Positions 1-28,904 of a DNA stretch of 64,000 nucleotides are shown in pieces. The position numbers and the translations under genes are program-made. Origin of the DNA: Paraspadella gotoi (taxonomy: Eukaryota > Chaetognatha); NCBI GenBank assembly GCA_051294375.1, contig CM119265.1:22258278-22322277 (forward strand). Direction: 5' to 3'. How positions within the stretch are numbered: the stretch's first letter is position 1; every line of letters starts with the position of its first letter. Below the pieces are notes generated by a model. The model was given only the letters and a program-made list of their open reading frames with translations. It searched no databases and was not told the DNA's origin.

Positions 1-2
1 TT

Positions 3-1625
3 ATGGACATTATTCAAGGCAGTGTCGGAGTATGTATCAGTCTTTATCTTATATCAATCACTGCCTCCAGGATTTCCTTGATCATGATTGTATTTATTCC
101 TTTTTTGTTATTGAGAGTCTTCACTTTAACCGATCTTAATCAATTATTTTGGAAATTTAAGAATTCTGACATACAAAATGTTATTCAACGTCGTTTCAAT
201 ATATCTTTACTATTATCCATTCCTCTTTACAGCCTCTTAATATTTTCGACTTGTTTTAATATCGAAAAACAAGTGAGATTGAATTTTAACCGACGATATG
301 ATCAGCATAATACTCGATTGAAAATATATTGGGGCCTCTCCCACCTTCGTAATAAGAACATTCCTCAGGTAGTTTTATTCGAAAGAGTTTGGAACTCGAC
401 GTCAGAGACGAATACATTAACTTGCCAAAAAATAAACAGTTTTTTTGGCAACGACAAATTTAAAATTTTTACTTTGGGACAACCTAAAGATTGTATAGAT
501 CCAAAGTATAAACGTTTTGGGCTCCTGATGAGAAGAGTCCCTTTCGGGTTAATAACCCTAGGAAATTACATCATTTTTTATCCTAATTATATATTTCTTA
601 TTTCACTAGTTTTGATAGATTTTTTGTTAGGGTCAGTTTTTATTATTTATTTTCTTATTAAACAGCGAACCTTTTTGAAGGAACTAATGGCACTAACAGC
701 TTTGATAGCTACTCTCTGCGTAATTTTGTTAAATCTACTGTTTTCAGTCACTGTGAACAAGGAATATATAAAATACAATGTTGAAAGCATGTTTAAGACG
801 GAGATGTACATGGTTGCAAAACTCATTTCAGGTTTTTCCCCAACGGTCTTTAGCACTTTTTTGGCAATTATGTTTGAGCGTCTTCTTTATCCGATGAACA
901 CAAAAAATCCATTACTATATTTGCTCAGCATTTTTTCGGCAATTTTGCCTATAGCGGTTTTTTTCTGGAAACCAGATGATTTTTCGAAAAGCTTTCCGAA
1001 AGAGTTTTTGGATTTTTGCGACTTTAATTTGAACGTTTCTAAGCCTGAAGCGATACAAATGTGGAAAACAATAACCATTAAAATGTTCGTGGTTATTTTC
1101 CAGAAAGAAAATTTTTTTCTTTATTTTTGCCTCTCATTTTTCCCATCCTTCGGGGCCATTACCGTTCTAATACCTAAATTGATAAAAAAGCATTACATTG
1201 TACAAATTGTTTCAAAAAGTTTTATCGTCTCACATGTTGCTTTATTTTTCGGCATTTACGTCATTATGGATTTCATACCGAAAATCAACGAAGTTAAAAC
1301 ATATTTGTCGGTCAGACACGGATTATTGGTAGGAAATACCTATTACCCAGTGTATCAGCCGCACTTCGATAGAGAGGAATTCAAATCGATCTATGGAGTC
1401 ACAAATATTTTGGATCGATGCCGAGAAAGTTTGATGATTCCGAAATCGGATCGATATCCGTGGTTACTTGGGTATCATATAAGAGCGGTGCGTCTCTTCG
1501 CGGCCCTGATCGAGCGAGCGACTAAAGACGAGGCAAATTTTTTATCGGTTTGGTATTGGGTTTTACCGGCGTCCGCTTTGCTGTNNNNNNNNNNCTGTTA
1601 TCGAGCATCAAAAAAAATGAGTTAA
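3..1625 (+). CDS. Multi-pass membrane protein, unidentified, 5' end probably outside window
   Basis: One uninterrupted frame runs from the window edge, so the ATG at position 3 need not be the true start. About eight hydrophobic segments are seen, near residues 8-40, 70-88, 178-220, 228-250, 300-320, 355-390, 405-425 and 515-530, with a polar loop of about 90 residues after the second. No family motif was recognised; DC-STAMP-like or channel/receptor families were considered without support. The 10-N gap at 1585-1594 interrupts the last membrane segment. Its length is nominal and both sides carry the same four bases (ctgt), so the frame and the last residues after the gap are uncertain. If the gap hides only an overlap, the tail would differ and stop about 50 bp further on. 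Confidence 0.6.
   Translation: MDIIQGSVGVCISLYLISITASRISLIMIVFIPFLLLRVFTLTDLNQLFWKFKNSDIQNVIQRRFNISLLLSIPLYSLLIFSTCFNIEKQVRLNFNRRYDQHNTRLKIYWGLSHLRNKNIPQVVLFERVWNSTSETNTLTCQKINSFFGNDKFKIFTLGQPKDCIDPKYKRFGLLMRRVPFGLITLGNYIIFYPNYIFLISLVLIDFLLGSVFIIYFLIKQRTFLKELMALTALIATLCVILLNLLFSVTVNKEYIKYNVESMFKTEMYMVAKLISGFSPTVFSTFLAIMFERLLYPMNTKNPLLYLLSIFSAILPIAVFFWKPDDFSKSFPKEFLDFCDFNLNVSKPEAIQMWKTITIKMFVVIFQKENFFLYFCLSFFPSFGAITVLIPKLIKKHYIVQIVSKSFIVSHVALFFGIYVIMDFIPKINEVKTYLSVRHGLLVGNTYYPVYQPHFDREEFKSIYGVTNILDRCRESLMIPKSDRYPWLLGYHIRAVRLFAALIERATKDEANFLSVWYWVLPASALLXXXXCYRASKKMS
1585..1594. other. Assembly gap (10 N)
   Basis: Ten N of nominal length inside the coding frame of the first gene, flanked on both sides by ctgt. 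Confidence 0.95.
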
Positions 1626-3382
1626 ACAATGATATTTCTCACTGATCGTTCAACGTTCGTATATTTCCGTTTAATAGAGCATATGTTGTTAATTGATTTT
1701 ATGATATGATATTATAATTGATAACTACTAATCGTTTAAGGATTTTTGAAACGCTTTTTTATTGCCATTACTGGCTTTAAATTTTACTGATAATTCGGAG
1801 ATAAAAACCTCTTGTGACACATAAACTTATTCTAAATTTGTTTTCTAGTTAACTTGGTGAAATTTATTTGAATCTGAGATGCCTATTTAAACCCCTGCCA
1901 GTTGCTGTCGTTCCCTTTCTTATTCCTCGTACATCTCGTTTTTTAATTTTGTCGCGAATAAATTTAATCAAACTTTTTTTTAAAATTAAACTTAGGAAAA
2001 CCAAATTTGGCTTTTTCTTTGATAGTTTAAAATTTAAAAAAAAAGTAGACCCTTCGCTGATAACATTCGGCATTTGAAAAATAGCTCAGGAAAAAAAATG
2101 GCAACGCAATTGACGATTCTCAGTCTCCATCATCCCGGGGGAACGAAATCGAGGAGTTCCGCNNNNNNNNNNGATTCTCAGTCTCCTTCATCCCGGGGGA
2201 ACGCAATCGAGGAGTTCCGCGCGACATTCAATTCGGTGCTGCCGCATCCATCGCAGTCCTGTTTGAGTTAGAATTGAAGCAAGATACTATGTCTATTATC
2301 TACAGCAGCGGCAGCGGCGGCGAGGGCTGCGGTCGTAGGTAAACACGAAAATGTTCCGAGGGGACTGGTAGTCATGGCGACGAAGCAGACGCGGAGTTGG
2401 GATTTGAAGTTGAAAGAGCAAAAAATTCTGAAGTCTATCAGAAGAACACGAAGACGAATTGGATTTAGGACAACAACAACAACAACAAGACAAAAAAAAA
2501 GGAATCCTAAAAGTAAAACTGTTTTCGAAACAATTTTTTTTTTTTTAGTCATAGACAGAAACTAGGCAAATGAAAATCACGAGTAAATACTATCATTATG
2601 GTACCTAACATTTATACTAGGCCATTGCCTTTTTTTTAAAGTCATAGACAGAAACTTGTCAAACTTGTCAAAAACGATGACGCGACGCCATCTTCGTCGC
2701 GCCTCGAAAATCCGACTATTAGGTTGTGATCGTACATCTTAAAAGACAAAAATTAAAAAGATGTTCGACGACTACTAAATGAATAATAATAAAAACGACT
2801 CGTTAAAACAATGAACGCCACCGTCAGGAAACAATGACGGAATCGAAATATCGACGTTAAGTTGAAAAGAGACGAAAGACGCTGCGATGCGCCTTCGCGC
2901 TTCTCAAGGTGAGGTTAATGCTGCTAAAAACGGTCCCGTAGTCGTGACTTGTGACTCATTGACTTTCAAATTTTCGTAAGTTCCTAAGTTGTGAAAACTT
3001 TTAAATTCCTGACATTACTGATATCATGAATATTTCATATTCGATTTTGTGTTGATTTATTGTAAATCGCTTTAGCTAAAAAAATGATGCGAGGTGAAAA
3101 ATAATAAAAGTTAAAACAATGAAAAAAGTTAAAAAATGATGCAAATTTAAAAAAAATATTATTATTAACGCAGTAACAGTTCAGTTTAAGCCCTTGAAAG
3201 CGATTTACATGTATTGGCGCAGCCACGGGTTCCTTTGTTCGTTTGTCAATAGCGCCTTTGTGCGCAAAACAAAAGAAACTAGACCTTCTACCCTTTCGCC
3301 TCCCGAACCCCCCTCATCCCCTCCTCATCCTCATCCACAGTCGACGGCGGAGTCGAGGTCTTTGGGTCCGAATCTGGAGACG
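1626..3382. other. Intergenic stretch with no confident gene
   Basis: This holds a gap (2163-2172), a duplicated 48-bp block around it and short open stretches near 2095-2280 and 2373-2500 that could be fragments of terminal exons. None has a full set of start, splice and stop signals. The 26-bp string around 2548-2565 (ending in agtcatagacagaaact) recurs at about 2640. From 2570 to 3250 the DNA is AT-rich and no gene is seen. CFAP46 may have an upstream exon here, because vertebrate orthologues have about 40 residues before the first block recognised. Confidence 0.5.
2115..2220 (+). repeat. 48-bp duplicated block flanking a 10-N gap
   Basis: Positions 2115-2162 and 2173-2220 match at 46 of 48 bases and sit on either side of the N run. 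This is the pattern left when two overlapping contig ends or two haplotypes are scaffolded without merging. Confidence 0.85.
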
Positions 3383-21592
<18,210 letters not shown>

Positions 21593-21760
21593 GGATGATT
21601 GAACTTTCTTTTTCAAAATGATCTCATTTAATTAGATTAATCATTGTAAATATATTATCTTTGTTTTGATTTAAATTGACTGAATTCATTGTCAATTTCA
21701 ATTTTTGTTCACGAAGCATTTTAGCTACTTAACTGCATAAATTTAATGTTCTAATCTTGT

Positions 21761-21766
21761 AATAAA
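21761..21766 (+). terminator. Poly(A) signal of CFAP46
   Basis: AATAAA about 170 bp after the CFAP46 stop codon. Confidence 0.55.
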
Positions 21767-22002
21767 ACATTCTATTTAACCCACGCGACTGTCACAAGCT
21801 CTCTCTGAATCTGTTACACATTTCTTTTTCATTCTCAATCAGTATCACCGAATATTTATGTACCTAATAAAAAACGTGTTAAATTCAAAATAGAAATGTA
21901 TTGATAACCATAAAACAAAATGAACAAGAAAAACGAGCTAATCTACGTACAATGCTGGTTACAGACTAATAGTATCATGATACTACAATTCAGAACATCT
22001 AA

Positions 22003-25000
22003 TTATTGAATTGATACTTGTTTCTTCCCAAGAATACGCATCAGATTTTTCGACATGAAGTAAGGCTTTTCAGCCGACCCGTCATTTCGTTCCAAATCTT
22101 CCACTGAAAAAAATGGGGGGAAAAAAAATGTTCAAAATCTAGGACCAGGTGCGCATTTTAGATTAAATCGAGAATAAAAAAAAAAAAAATTACTCACAAA
22201 AACAGAGAAACAGCGTATCCACCGCCATTTCGTAAACTGAGAAAAATCCACTGGAGACGACGTATGAAGAGACGACGACGATCTGGGATAGGGGAAACGA
22301 AAAAACTGATATTATTTGATAATCTCATTAAGAAGAAGGAAATTGTCCCTCTTCGTTTGGATCACTTTGTTGGTATCACATGATGATCCGTTGATCTCAT
22401 TAGCGATTTTATTATTGTCGTGGTGGCGAAAATTAACAAAAATATTGCGAAATATATCAACAATTTTACAAATTATTTTTTAAAAAATTTTATTAAAATA
22501 AATGTAGTTAAAAATTGAATAAAATACCCCCAATAACTTCAAGCGCTGGCGAAAACTGACGTTAAACTCACATTTCAAGTTTTTAATCGAAAACGGGATT
22601 GAAATATTTTTTTGAGGTCGGAAGGGGATGAGGCGCGTATTTGGAGCGATTCTCGGGATTCCGAGATCGATACTCGATCGCCAATTCGAGGAGCGTCTTT
22701 TCGGGCGGCGGCGGCGCCAGGGTCGTAGTGGCGCTCTCTTCCATAGCGGCGTCGCTCGGTTGGCGTCGGGAAAAGCGAACGGAGTCTGGATCGAAAGCAG
22801 CGGCGCGCATTCCGGCGACGATGCTGTCGTTTCTGGCGTTGGGGTTCGTGAGCGGCGGAGATCGAGAATCGGATTCGAGTGAAATTCCTTCGTCGACGTC
22901 GTCGTCGTCTTCGAGACCGAGATTTACGTATTCGTCGCGGCGACTCATTCTCGGCCAACTTTTATATTCGATCGACGATCCGATCGAGATAATTGAAAGA
23001 TCAGAGTTTAATCGCGACGAGGATTTTGTTCTATGTTTACGAGTTTTATTATTAGTCGATATATCGCGTCAGGTATCACGGATCCCACGACCCCGAGAGA
23101 GAGAGAGAAAAACAAGTGGATAGGAGTGGATGTGAGGGCGAGAGCGGATGTCTTAGAAAATGATCCCTTCGAACTTTGGAGTTTGGATTTTTACTTTTCG
23201 CGAGGAATTTGGTCGAGAGTAGGACCTCTTCGACAAACACGAGATTTAAGAAGACGTTTCTTCAACATGAAAACTTCTCCTTCCTAATGAGAAATGGCAC
23301 GGAAAGAGTTTAGCTGGAACCGGTTTTTTTACTTAAGTTCTCGATGCGAACGCGATCTGTGGTCTTTGAGGACGTGGGGAGTCGTAGCTGAAGAATCAGT
23401 CTTTGTTTTTTTCTCAAATAAAAATTTCATACAAAAAACTTGAAGTCAAATGTGGTAATATTTTAAATCTCTTGAGAGGCAGAAAAGCACGAGGGTCTGT
23501 TCATGAGACATAAGAGAAGAAATCCCAGATCACGCAATTTATATGCCCCATTGAGCCATTCCCTTTTTGAGTTCGGTGGGTAAGTTTCTCTCTTCTCGCT
23601 TTTAATTGGTTGTTAGTAGGCCATGGGTTAGGTTCATTCTTCTCTTATTCTGCTGCCGTCCTGCTGCTGCTTGGGCTGAAGACGTTGGTCAGGTTCGACC
23701 GAGCTGCTGCGCCGAGGGCTTCTTCACTCTACTGAGATGTTATTTAAAATTTCAGTAAATAATCGAATTCATTATATCTGTGTGTATCGTCTCTATTAAA
23801 CACTCTGAGTGGGAGAGAAATATTTTTCTTCCAGATTAAAAAAAAAATTGATCTGAATTGGCGTGGTTTCAAAGATTTTCGTAATGGCCCGGAGTCGACG
23901 CCGACGATTTTACTAGAGTGAATTTAAGAAGTGATTTAACACAACACAAGATTTTTCATCGCGCACTAATTTAATTTGTTTTTTAAATTTATATTAGGGA
24001 GGACTTCGAACTTTGTGGTGGTTTTTCTTCCCGAGTCGACGAGGGAGAATGGCTAAATCGTATTGACCGACTTTTTTAATTGAACCAAAAGGGTTTACGA
24101 AGGTGCTGCGTGAACTCGCCACACACACAAACAGTCTTCTTCGCCTTTCATCCTTTTTGCCTTTTTGGTCCACGATAAAAGGCCGATATCCTCAAAAGAT
24201 AATCAATCCGAAATTAGGCCCCAGAAGCGACTGTTTATAATTATATACACATTTCAGTCCTCTTTAAATTTAATTAATTTCATAAAATATACTGCGTATT
24301 CAAGAAGAATTTTATTTAAAAAAAAGTCTAATGAACAGAAAAAATATGCTTCCAGAGGCCCACGAATACTTTATAAAATTGTAAAAATTTTAGATAGGGA
24401 ACTTGAGAAAGAAACCACCCCTTGACTTTTTCCCTGATGTTTTTACGCAAAAAAAGAAAAAAAAAAACATAGCACAAAATTTCGATAGTTTTAAAACTTT
24501 TGAATGTCATATTTCGACGATGTATCCGAGCTTACCGTCACAGGAACGTAGATGTAATTAACATCATAGTTAAAGCTGTCTGGAATGATCGAATCGAATT
24601 TTCCACTGTAATAATAAAACGACAATAGTCCTGAAAATGAAGATTCAGGAATTTAAAAAAAAAACATATCCACTAAATATTTATTTTTTTCTGCAAAACT
24701 CTTACCCATTCCGCCAACGACCGTGACTTTTCCGATGAACAGTAGGAAGTCCACAACTTTGTCAAGAACCATAGCCCTTGATATTTAAAACAAAAAAATG
24801 TAAAATTAAAAATATTATATAAAATTTATTTAAAAAAAAGATGGGGGTGCAGATTAAAAAAGAAAATTTTCCCTCCAGACTGGCGCCAGGTTTATAATAT
24901 TGAAACAAGGCATCGTGATCAAGAAAAATCTTAGCTTTACCTGACGCAGTTTTCTAACAACAATAAAAAGGCTCTGCGCGCCGAGGCGCAGAAATGGCGT

Positions 25001-28000
25001 CCATTTACGGCGCACTAAGACGTGAGAACAAAGTAAAAAAGTAAAAGGCAGTGATGGGACATAGGAAAATACCTCAAGCTATTTCGAACGAGCAACCAAA
25101 AAGATTCTTTGCAGGACAAACAAAACGACTTTCCATAAATTGCGCACTTTTAGGGGAAAAAAAATGAACTCTTTGATAGAAAAAATAGATAATAATCTAT
25201 GAAAATACACTGATTTAGGCAATATAAACTCACCATTATATAGGCGTTGCGATTAATATATTTAAGAAATTTTTCCAAACACCAAAAAAAACATTTGAGA
25301 CATTTCATTATAAATTTCGCGACCTGGGAAATGTCATATTTGTTATTCAATCCAAAATGGTGAAAACCATTACATTAGTTGCCATAAATTTAGTCATTGT
25401 AAAAGCACCTCGTTTTCTTGATGTTTCTTTAATTTTCGATCCACATATTCCAAACAAGCACGAATAAACTGAGTGATAGCGATGATTATCGAACCAAACG
25501 CCAATGTTCCAATATGAAATCTTAACGTGGCAAAAATAAAAACAAAATACCATTTAAGCATGCAAACGAATGCTATCTGAACATTAAGAAAACTCATAAT
25601 CAACTCCGCTAAACCTAATGCATCTCCAAAACGAGGCGATGACCGGAAGGGCGGGTAAATCTTTAGTTTTGTCAAAAGTCCAATACCACGAGGCGAAGGC
25701 CCCCGCGAGAGTCATTTCGCCTAAAGTAAAACGATATCTTTAGGCAATGTAGCCTTGATGTGAAATTGTAATTCACGTTCAGAAATTTACCTAATGCGAT
25801 GATGAAATTCATGAACCATAAAAGTCCGAAAAATAGATAAACTTTGGCCCATGTGATGGCGTTTGAAACGCTTCTGTCAAGGAAAAAAATGAGGCGAAAT
25901 GTTTGACTATGTAAATATGCCATCGTCTCGACATACGAGATGTGGCTGTACAGCGGATCCTTGGGATCTGGCCCGTCGTGCGAGTAGTGACAAACAGCGC
26001 CGGTGTCCTTGAAGACCCGTTCGAAGTCGTCGGGATCGCAGACGCTTCCTTCGGCAACAGTCTTGTTAGGAAGACCGTTGAGTGCGGCCGCCTCCGTCGC
26101 CGCCGTAGATGAATTCGAAACTTGAGACAAAAATCAATTCGTGAAGTGAAGACGGGAAGGCAGCCTTTTTGCTTTATCATGAAAAATGCTTAATTGAGAC
26201 AAATCCTCCCCCCATCCCCGGAAGATTTCATCGCCGACTTACCGACGAAAATTGGCTTAGTGGACGTTACGAGGAATAACATGGTGGCGATCCAGCCGAC
26301 TAACAACCCCATCTGAAAAGCGAAAGGAATGATGGGGAAAACGAGCGAGGAAAGAATGGAGCCAACAGCCTTGGAAGATTCCTTGATCAGTTCTATCGCG
26401 ATCTGGCCAAAGAGATTTGGAGAAGCATCAGTGGAAGATTCCGTCGGGAACGTCTTCATAGTAAGTCTATTACCTTGATTCTTTTGCGTAGGAAAATGAG
26501 AGTCATGAGGACAACGAAGAGGAGAATCGCGGAGATGATAGACAAGGCCAGCCACGTCTTGCGGTTTGTCTTCATGTACTACAAGAAATAAAAGAGAAAT
26601 CGAAGAGATAATACATTTTAATACACGGGGCTGTTAGCCATAAAAATTGGGCCACATTAGTGTAATTTGGCAATTGGTAATTCCTTCACCTCAAAATCCG
26701 TGGAAATAATTAGCTTTTTCTCCTCCAAAGATTTGTCCCGCAAATACTTATCTAGGCAGTAATAAGTTCCTGCGGTACAAGACAATCAGACAATCAACTT
26801 GCTCCAGTGGAGAGACCAAGCAAATAATCAGCTCTCACCGAATCCGAAAACTCCTAGAAAGGCCAAGAGCGAGAACCAAATCATTGGCGCCGCGATCCAT
26901 CTCATGAGCACGATCCAAATAAGCGAGACGACGCAGGCTGGCAAATGTTAAGACGTCGAGAGGATAACACGCGTTATTAATCTTTCATGCGCTCAAAAAA
27001 ACTCACCAATAAGTAATAGGAGCACCAAAAAAATCCAGGTAGCGCTGAAGTCGGATATCAGGCGATCCATGGTTCCGTGAATGTTGACGACGTCCGTAAA
27101 AAAACTGGGATTATAAAGGAATTCACTACACCATAAGCCATAAGGGATTGAGCAAAGAGCATTTTTAAAACACCACACGCCTTCTCAGTGCTTTGTGGAG
27201 CCCGGACGTGGTAGTTGTCTCGTTGATGGCGTCGTCCTCGCTCCCGCGAATCCCCGCCTTCACCATCTCGCGCACGAAGCGCAAAACGTCTTCGGAATTT
27301 CCGTCTCCCGGAAGGCAGCGTTTGAGCAAAGGCGCGCTCGCTACGACATAGGCAGCGCATCGCTCTAAGGTTTTATTTGAGGATATTTTAAGTCAATTTC
27401 GGGCCTTTGGTGCAGTCTTGAATTTTGACTCTAAGAGGTGCATTACTGTGTTCTACGAGCTGTTTAAAAACTGCTTCGTCACGCCGTTGTGTCCAAGTGA
27501 CATCGTAATCGCAGGGCCAGGTAAGTCGGTTTTGCTCACTCGTTCTAGTGTAATATAGGTTTTCGTCAGGACACGATTCCACACAAATCTGACATACAAG
27601 ATTCGTCTCAAAAGTGTTTATAAGATTATCATTATCATTAGATTAGTATTTTTTTACGACACCTGTTTTGTTGGACAAGACAAGTCCGGCAATGATTTGA
27701 TGCTCTTCAGCGGATTTCTCAACCTAAAATGTTTTCATTTTAAAGAAAGTTTCATTCTACATTGTTATGATTTTATTACCTATATATGAAGCACTCGGAC
27801 AAGTCAAAGAAGAAAAGGTTGGGTCTTTCCTGGAAGTCGTGCTGCTTTCCGCGGAAGGTGGCGTTTATGCCGCATCGATTGCCGCTCGAGTCCGTCGGAA
27901 AGATCAGTAATTTAGGATTCCCGTTAGTATACGCTATGAGTATATTTAAAATATTTTCATACAATATTAAAAATTTGTTATTCCAGTAGGGCGTTCGTGA

Positions 28001-28346
28001 TAGCAAGAAATTAACTGACCAAAGATCGCGATGACGCAGTAACCAACTATGAAAATAAAGAAGAGAATCAAGCAACCAATGTCCGTACACGATCTGACAA
28101 ACGGAAACCGTAGTAATTAACTGATGTCAAACATTAGAGTAAAAAAATTACTATTCAGTAATCCACCTTTGTTTTGTGAGGCCATACGGCGGTTTACTTC
28201 TCAAATCTGAGAATGTAAATTTTTATTAAGAAATGAAGAAGTTTAAAACAATTTTAATCCCTCTATCTCCCTCTCTATAAAAGTTAATACTTACTCTGTT
28301 CTCTGTCTTTGGATACAGGATTTTCTATCCGATTTTCGTCGGACAT
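22003..28346 (-). CDS. SLC44A: Choline transporter-like protein (SLC44 family)
   Basis: SLC44/CTL proteins are roughly ten-pass membrane carriers for choline and related amines at the plasma or mitochondrial membrane. Family hallmarks read here are the N-terminal RSCTDIGCLILFF segment, the PTDSSGNRCG loop, the cysteine-rich VCVESCPDE-type loop, and near the C-terminus KCLKCFFWCLEKFLKYINRN and FFSVYEMAVDTLFLCF. The 21-exon model joins in frame to 784 aa (vertebrate CTLs about 650-720), in transcription order: 28295-28346, 28167-28206, 28020-28093, 27780-27933, 27663-27723, 27405-27588, 27181-27364, 27007-27104, 26839-26937, 26690-26769, 26474-26578, 26243-26402, 25791-26120, 25615-25720, 25409-25520, 25234-25323, 24941-25014, 24706-24776, 24536-24630, 22198-22282, 22003-22103. 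Two introns (27365-27404, only 40 nt, and 27105-27180) have GC rather than GT donors in this model. Exon 13 is longer than expected and holds an extra Ala/Thr-rich stretch. The C-terminus ends KKQVSIQ. Confidence 0.93.
22583..22948 (-). CDS. Small ORF nested in a SLC44 intron, unknown
   Basis: A 121-codon ORF beginning at an ATG (MSRRDEYVNLGLEDDDDVDE) lies in the 2.25-kb intron before the last two SLC44 exons, on the same strand. It is GC-rich like the exons of this window and unlike the AT-rich intron around it. It holds an acidic patch near residues 13-20, a Pro-rich stretch near residue 80, and a basic Tyr/Pro-rich C-terminus. No homologue was recognised. It could be a one-exon gene, or an alternative first or last exon. 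No flanking splice sites were established. Confidence 0.4.
   Translation of the reverse strand: MSRRDEYVNLGLEDDDDVDEGISLESDSRSPPLTNPNARNDSIVAGMRAAAFDPDSVRFSRRQPSDAAMEESATTTLAPPPPEKTLLELAIEYRSRNPENRSKYAPHPLPTSKKYFNPVFD
22949..24535. other. Intronic DNA without recognised features
   Basis: This is the rest of the large SLC44 intron. It carries short GA and TC runs and no convincing exon on either strand. It might hold regulatory sequence or the promoter of the nested small ORF, but nothing specific can be shown. Confidence 0.4.
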
Positions 28347-28904
28347 TGTATCTGGTTGAACTGGGTTTTTTTGTTTTGTTTTATTCCAGTTGAATTATTT
28401 AATTTTTTTCTTGAAAGGGAGAAGTGACAATCTATATCTGAAAAATATAAAATTCTGGAATGAGAGATAAAGCTTTTTTTTTTCTCTGAGAGATAAAACT
28501 GTCTTCTGCAGCAAATGGGCATTGCAACTTTTGACTCTTGGCACAAATCCAATTTGTTTATTAGGACCGACTGGGAGTATAAAAACTAGAGGAAGTGATG
28601 TAAAACTTATTTGACTTTGATTGTCAACTTTGTCTACTTTGAATATGCTTTTTAATATTATAACTAATCAATGTATTAATGGCATAGTCTATAGAAAATT
28701 ACGAATTTTTATCTACGAAAATTTGTTCCTTTTTTAGTTATATTTTTCAAGTGCCCTCTATTGCATTCAGAATAAATAGTCAAAAGAGCAGCGGATTAGT
28801 TTTTCATACTTTTTGATTTTGTCTAAAGTTTTGAGCTATAAGTTTTGAGCTTTAAGAAATCCTTATAGCGAGCTTCGTCACGGAATGTCAGCATCCGCCT
28901 TAAA
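28347..28904. promoter_or_regulatory. Shared upstream region of SLC44A (-) and DCST1 (+)
   Basis: The two genes are divergent, with 558 bp between their start codons. The interval is AT-rich and has no coding capacity of note. No TATA box or factor site could be assigned with confidence. Confidence 0.45.

Noticed and set aside
2268-2565. Cys/Val-rich minus-strand and Thr/Lys-rich plus-strand frames
   Set aside because: They arise from CAG/CAA-type repeats and poly-A; no start, splice or family evidence.
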